Under the pieces are notes generated by a model. It was not told where the DNA came from, searched no databases, and saw nothing but the letters and a program-made list of their open reading frames with translations. This document shows positions 60,315-64,000 of a stretch of 64,000 nucleotides of DNA, piece after piece (positions within the stretch are counted from its first letter, which is position 1; every line of letters starts with the position of its first letter). The position numbers were made by a program, and so were the translations under genes. This DNA is from CAVVGZ01 sp963747965 (lineage in GTDB: Bacteria > Chloroflexota > Anaerolineae > Anaerolineales > Anaerolineaceae): assembly GCA_963747965.1 (NCBI GenBank), contig CAVVGZ010000007.1, forward strand, positions 930,001 to 994,000, given 5' to 3'.

Positions 60315-62243
60315 GTGTCACAAAAGCAACCCAATACGCACTCTTTATCTTACAGTGCTCAAGATATTCAGGTCCTGGAAGGGCTTGAAGCTGTTAGACG
60401 CCGTCCCGGTATGTACGTTGGAGGAACTGACATTAAGGCGCTTCATCACCTTGTTTATGAAGTTGTGGACAATTCAATTGATGAGGCGTTGGCAAAAGAA
60501 TGTGACAAAATCATAATTACCATTCATACCGACAGCAGTGTTACTGTCGAGGACAATGGTCGTGGTATCCCAGTTGATCTCCATCCTGAAAAGAAGAAAT
60601 CAGCATTGGAAGTAGTAATGACCACCCTTCATGCAGGCGCAAAGTTCGGCGGTGGGGGATATAAAGTCTCTGGAGGTTTGCATGGTGTTGGCGTGTCCGC
60701 AGTAAACGCCCTTTCAGAGTGGTGTGAAGTGGAGGTCCGGCGGGATGGAAAAGTCTACTTCCAGAGGTATGAGCGCGGCGTTCCCCAGGAACCTGTAAAA
60801 ATAATTGGTAATTCCAAACCTAATGAGACCGGAACGCGGACAAGTTATCGATTTGACCGATTAATTTTTAAGGAAGAAATAGATTATCGATTTGAAACCT
60901 TAGCCCAACGCTTCCGTGAGATGGCATTTGTCACCCGCAATGCCCAAATAAAATTAATTGATGAGCGCGCAGACCGGGAAGCCACTTTTTACTTTGAAGG
61001 CGGGATTCGTTCATTTGTACGATTCTTAAACCGTAATAGAGAAGTTCTGCATATACCGGTTTACGCGGAAAAAGAATTAGATGGTATTGGAGTTGAAGCT
61101 TCCATACAATATACAGATGCATATTCAGAATCGGTTTATTCCTTCGCAAATACTATCAACACAATCGATGGCGGAACACACCTTACCGGACTTCGCTCCG
61201 CAATTACAAGAGTAATAAATGATTATGCAAGACGCTCCAATTTATTGAAAGAATCTGATACCAACTTCTCGGGAGAAGATACAAGAGAAGGTCTAACAGC
61301 CATCATCAGTGTAAAACATCCCGACCCCCAATTTGAAAGTCAGACCAAAGTAAAATTAATGAATCCTGAGGTACAAACTATCACCCAGCAGGTGGTTGTG
61401 GAATCCTTTAATACCTTTTTGGAGGAAAATCCCCAGGCTGCCAGGGCAATCATCCAAAAGTGTCTGACATCTGCACGGGCAAGGGATGCGGCGCGAAAAG
61501 CCCGTGACCTGGTCATCCGAAAATCTGCTCTGGAGAGCCTGACCCTTCCCGGTAAACTGGCGGATTGTTCAGAGAAAGATACGATGAAAACAGAACTATA
61601 CATCGTTGAGGGAGACAGCGCTGGCGGTTCAGCAAAGCAAGGCAGGGATAGACATTTCCAGGCCATTTTACCCCTGCGAGGAAAAATATTAAACACAGAG
61701 CGCGCCCGCCTGGATAAAATCCTTTCCAATAATGAAGTTAAATCGCTGATTTCAGCCTTGGGAACCGGAATTGGTGACAACTTTGATCTTAAAAATTTGC
61801 GGTATGGGCGGGTAATCATCATGACGGATGCTGATGTGGACGGCAGCCACATACGCACCTTGCTGCTCACTTTTTTCTTTCGCTATATGCAGCCGCTAAT
61901 TGAAATGGGACATTTGTATATCGCCCAGCCACCTCTATACCGCATCAGCTACAAAAAAGAAACCAAATATGTCTATTCCGATGGGGAGAAAAACCGGATT
62001 ACAAAAGAACTCGGACCTGACACAAAAATATCGCTTCAGCGATACAAAGGTCTAGGAGAAATGAATCCAACCCAGCTTTGGGACACAACGATGAATCCAG
62101 ACAACCGGACCTTGCTTCAGGTTTCAATTGATGATGCTGCGGCAGCTGACCGTACATTTGACATGCTGATGGGAGCAGCGGTTCCGCCACGTAACCGCTT
62201 CATCACTACCCATGCAAAAGATGTAAGGAACCTCGATGTTTAA
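60315..62243 (+). CDS. gyrB: DNA gyrase subunit B
   Basis: ATPase subunit of gyrase, 642 residues. GHKL-ATPase motifs are 'EVVDNSIDEA', 'VEDNGRGIPVD' and 'GGYKVSGGLHGVGVSAVNALS'. The transducer region ends with 'QTKVKLMNPEV', and the Toprim domain has 'LYIVEGDSAGGSAKQGRDR' and 'IMTDADVDGSHIRTLLLTFFFR'. The C-terminal 'YKGLGEMNPTQLWDTTM' closes the protein. Start is GTG at 60315, preceded by GGAGGG at 60304-60309. A short polar leader precedes the conserved 'YSAQDIQVLEGLEAVRRRPGMYVGG'. Confidence 0.97.
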   Translation: MSQKQPNTHSLSYSAQDIQVLEGLEAVRRRPGMYVGGTDIKALHHLVYEVVDNSIDEALAKECDKIIITIHTDSSVTVEDNGRGIPVDLHPEKKKSALEVVMTTLHAGAKFGGGGYKVSGGLHGVGVSAVNALSEWCEVEVRRDGKVYFQRYERGVPQEPVKIIGNSKPNETGTRTSYRFDRLIFKEEIDYRFETLAQRFREMAFVTRNAQIKLIDERADREATFYFEGGIRSFVRFLNRNREVLHIPVYAEKELDGIGVEASIQYTDAYSESVYSFANTINTIDGGTHLTGLRSAITRVINDYARRSNLLKESDTNFSGEDTREGLTAIISVKHPDPQFESQTKVKLMNPEVQTITQQVVVESFNTFLEENPQAARAIIQKCLTSARARDAARKARDLVIRKSALESLTLPGKLADCSEKDTMKTELYIVEGDSAGGSAKQGRDRHFQAILPLRGKILNTERARLDKILSNNEVKSLISALGTGIGDNFDLKNLRYGRVIIMTDADVDGSHIRTLLLTFFFRYMQPLIEMGHLYIAQPPLYRISYKKETKYVYSDGEKNRITKELGPDTKISLQRYKGLGEMNPTQLWDTTMNPDNRTLLQVSIDDAAAADRTFDMLMGAAVPPRNRFITTHAKDVRNLDV

Positions 62244-62331
62244 CAATCCTCCAGGAAATGAGATCCTCCAATAGCATTTTATGTAAATTAATCCAACTAA
62301 CGAAAAACCAACGCAGAGCAACGCAGATACC

Positions 62332-62360
62332 TTGCATTGTGCTTGAATATGTGTTAAAGT
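62332..62360 (+). promoter_or_regulatory. Predicted promoter of nusA
   Basis: TTGCAT (62332-62337), 17 bases, TAAAGT (62355-62360). It lies 95 bases before the nusA start and just upstream of a hairpin. Confidence 0.4.
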
Positions 62361-62395
62361 TTAAGGCTATTAGTTGATCATTATCGAACTCAACG

Positions 62396-62418
62396 AAAAG
62401 TGGGCGTCCCCCACTTTT
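62396..62418 (+). promoter_or_regulatory. Hairpin in the nusA leader
   Basis: AAAAGTGGG (62396-62404) pairs perfectly with CCCACTTTT (62410-62418) around a five-base loop. A terminator-like hairpin in front of nusA operons is common and is a target of NusA feedback; here it sits 36 bases before the start codon. Confidence 0.55.
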
Positions 62419-62454
62419 CTTGCGTATAAAGGACAATTAGTTGGAGAAAGCTGA

Positions 62455-64000
62455 ATGAAGAACGAATTTGTATTGGCCTTCAACGAAGTAATTGAAGAGA
62501 AACAATTACCCAAAGATGTAATTCTGGCTGCCCTGGAATCCGCAATGATTTCAGCCTATCAGAAATCTGTAAATGCATCCAAAGCCCAACATGTTGAATC
62601 TAAAATCGATCCGGATACAGGTAAAGTTACCATTTATGCCGAGAAAGAAATTGTTGAAGAAGTGTTGGACCCTAAGACAGAAGTAGATCTCGAAGAAGCC
62701 AAAAAATACGATCCCAATGCTGTTTTAGGCGGTATGGTCATCGTTGAGAGTACTCCAAAAGACTTTGGCAGAGTAGCTGCTCAAACAGCCCGGCAGGTTA
62801 TTCAACAGAAAATTAGGGATGCAGAAAGATCCGCACAACTCCAGCATTACGAGAAACAACTCGGAGAAATCATCAGCGGAATTGTTCAGGCAATAAACTC
62901 CCAGGGAATACAAATCGGGCTTGAACTGCGTGCAGAAGGTACCATGCCGAGAAAAGAAATGATCCCCGGCGAAAGATTCCGGATGCATGAAAGGGTCAGG
63001 GCTCTCGTAGCCGAAGTAAAAGAATCGCCGAGAGGTCCCCAGATTATTCTTTCGAGGACCCACCGGGACTTTTTGCGACGGCTGTTGGAAAACGAAGTGC
63101 CGGAAATTTATCATGGTGTCGTCGAAATTCGATCCATTGCGCGTGAACCCGGTCAACGGGCGAAGGTTGCCGTTTCCGCAACTCAATCCGGAATTGATCC
63201 GGTTGGTGCATGTGTAGGTATTCGAGGAGTCCGAATCCAGGCTATTGTAAGAGAACTTCATGATGAAAAGATTGATGTGATCGAATGGAATCCTGATCCA
63301 GCTGCTTTCATCAATAAAGCCATCAGCCCAGCCCGGGTTGTAGGTGTATATCTCAATGAGACTTTACAGGATGGAAAAACTGCAACAGTTGTGGTTCCTG
63401 AAGATCAGCTCAGCCTGGCAATTGGCAGGGATGGTCAAAACGCCCGCCTGGCAGCAAAACTAACCAACTGGCGGATCGATATCAAGAGCTTGACGGAGGG
63501 TGCCTCAGACAGCCTCATTAAACTTCAAAACAACCCGGAACTGGTTACCACCCTGAAAATAACGGATGAATTAATCCAACAGATCGAGTCTTTGGTAGCG
63601 AGGAAATCCGAGGGCAGGCCATTAAATCCAGAAGAATACGATCAAATGGCAAAATTTGTTGATCAGGTCGAAAAGCAAATTGCTACCAGGTATAAACCGG
63701 TCGTTGAAAAAGTAATGGAACCCGTACCCACTGAGGATCGTGCTGGTATCCCGGAAGTTGCATTTTCCACCAATATTCTGGACAGCGGTTTGGATGAGCA
63801 CATCAATATAATCCTTCAAGAAGCCGGCTATCACAATCTTGGAGATCTTGCCTTACAAATTCGCAAGAATCCTGATGAGATTCTAAAGCTTCAAGGGATT
63901 GGTCCAAAATCGATGGAAAAGATCTTCAGCCACATCAATCATCTGATTGAGCCAACCTTAGCTGAAGCTGTTGGTCAAGCGGAAGAAGAATTGGTTATTG
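62455..64000 (+). CDS. nusA: Transcription termination/antitermination factor NusA (incomplete at window end)
   Basis: RNA-polymerase-binding factor. ATG at 62455 follows TTGGAGAAAGC. The frame stays open to the last base, about 515 codons. N-terminal domain 'MKNEFVLAFNEVIEEKQLPKDVILAALESAMISAYQKS', then S1 domain ('AEGTMPRKEMIPGERFRMHERVRALV'), KH domains ('VGACVGIRGVRIQAIVRELHDEKIDVIEW', 'IGRDGQNARLAAKLTNWRIDI') and a helix-hairpin-helix unit near the end ('IRKNPDEILKLQGIGPKSMEKI'). No rimP gene lies directly upstream, unlike the common rimP-nusA order. Confidence 0.96.
   Translation, partial: MKNEFVLAFNEVIEEKQLPKDVILAALESAMISAYQKSVNASKAQHVESKIDPDTGKVTIYAEKEIVEEVLDPKTEVDLEEAKKYDPNAVLGGMVIVESTPKDFGRVAAQTARQVIQQKIRDAERSAQLQHYEKQLGEIISGIVQAINSQGIQIGLELRAEGTMPRKEMIPGERFRMHERVRALVAEVKESPRGPQIILSRTHRDFLRRLLENEVPEIYHGVVEIRSIAREPGQRAKVAVSATQSGIDPVGACVGIRGVRIQAIVRELHDEKIDVIEWNPDPAAFINKAISPARVVGVYLNETLQDGKTATVVVPEDQLSLAIGRDGQNARLAAKLTNWRIDIKSLTEGASDSLIKLQNNPELVTTLKITDELIQQIESLVARKSEGRPLNPEEYDQMAKFVDQVEKQIATRYKPVVEKVMEPVPTEDRAGIPEVAFSTNILDSGLDEHINIILQEAGYHNLGDLALQIRKNPDEILKLQGIGPKSMEKIFSHINHLIEPTLAEAVGQAEEELVI

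Noticed and set aside
62725..63261. Minus-strand frame of 178 codons inside nusA
   Set aside because: Shadow of the conserved nusA coding sequence.
1..64000. CRISPR arrays, tRNA, rRNA, tmRNA, prophage or complete insertion sequences
   Set aside because: No regularly spaced repeats, no TTCGAATC-type tRNA arms in gaps, and no integrase or transposase motif were found.

Overview
The window looks like chromosomal DNA of a member of the Chloroflexota, probably class Anaerolineae. This is inferred from gene content, not from a marker-gene search. The signs are a mevalonate-pathway diphosphomevalonate decarboxylase, many ABC solute-binding lipoproteins with Ala/Pro-rich linkers after the lipobox Cys, a MoeA fused to a periplasmic-binding-like domain, and moderate GC with many short intergenic hairpins. 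I see no phage, no complete insertion sequence, no CRISPR array, no tRNA and no rRNA.

Layout. 1-5.8 kb: the end of a clostripain-like secreted protein, then a carbohydrate ABC importer split into a leftward ATPase gene and a rightward binding protein-permease-permease operon. 5.9-11.7 kb: an M14 carboxypeptidase, mvaD, a site-2 protease, a HEAT-repeat protein with an acidic tail, and acylphosphatase. 11.7-18.6 kb: a leftward repair/translation block (membrane-anchored protein, pth, mfd, uvrB). 18.7-27.3 kb: a YtxH-type envelope protein, the NAD(P)HX repair enzyme, a membrane spermidine-synthase-like protein, a DUF3048 lipoprotein, a ComB-family protein and apgM. 27.4-34.6 kb: an ABC ATPase paralogue with every catalytic motif destroyed, divergent from a complete branched-chain amino acid importer (binding protein, LivH, LivM, LivG, LivF). 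34.6-37.5 kb: a candidate 6S RNA, thpR, rsfS, an Rrf2-family Cys-containing regulator and a BCP peroxiredoxin. 37.5-42.7 kb: a compact leftward operon of UbiA-like protein, MoeA, a deacetylase-like lipoprotein, MoeA-PBP and bcp. 43.0-56.0 kb: one large branched-chain amino acid biosynthesis operon, ilvD-ilvB-ilvN-ilvC-leuA-small ORF-leuC-leuD-cimA-leuB-ilvE. 56.2-64 kb: an MBL-fold hydrolase, plsY, a JAMM peptidase, two membrane proteins, gyrB and the start of nusA, which runs off the window.

How the genes fit together. The ilv/leu operon encodes the valine and leucine routes plus citramalate synthase, so isoleucine can be made from pyruvate and acetyl-CoA without threonine deaminase; LeuC, LeuD and LeuB would serve both leucine and citramalate chemistry. 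The operon is preceded by a near-consensus promoter (42994-43022), a 32-residue leader peptide in which 17 residues are Ile, Val or Leu (43046-43144), and mutually exclusive antiterminator/terminator hairpins (43120-43212). That is a complete transcription attenuator. The liv importer supplies the same amino acids from outside.

The strongest unusual items are the catalytically dead but full-length ABC ATPase (27389-28501), the ilv attenuator, an unrecognised 55-residue protein between leuA and leuC (50110-50277), the 6S RNA candidate (34577-34778), and an mfd gene whose conserved N-terminus has no usable start codon. Gene-free stretches over 300 bases: 2144-2547 and 28502-29020 hold divergent promoters; 34565-34984 holds the RNA candidate; 42724-43045 holds the ilv promoter; 7543-7975 and 35970-36522 have no recognised gene and are described below.
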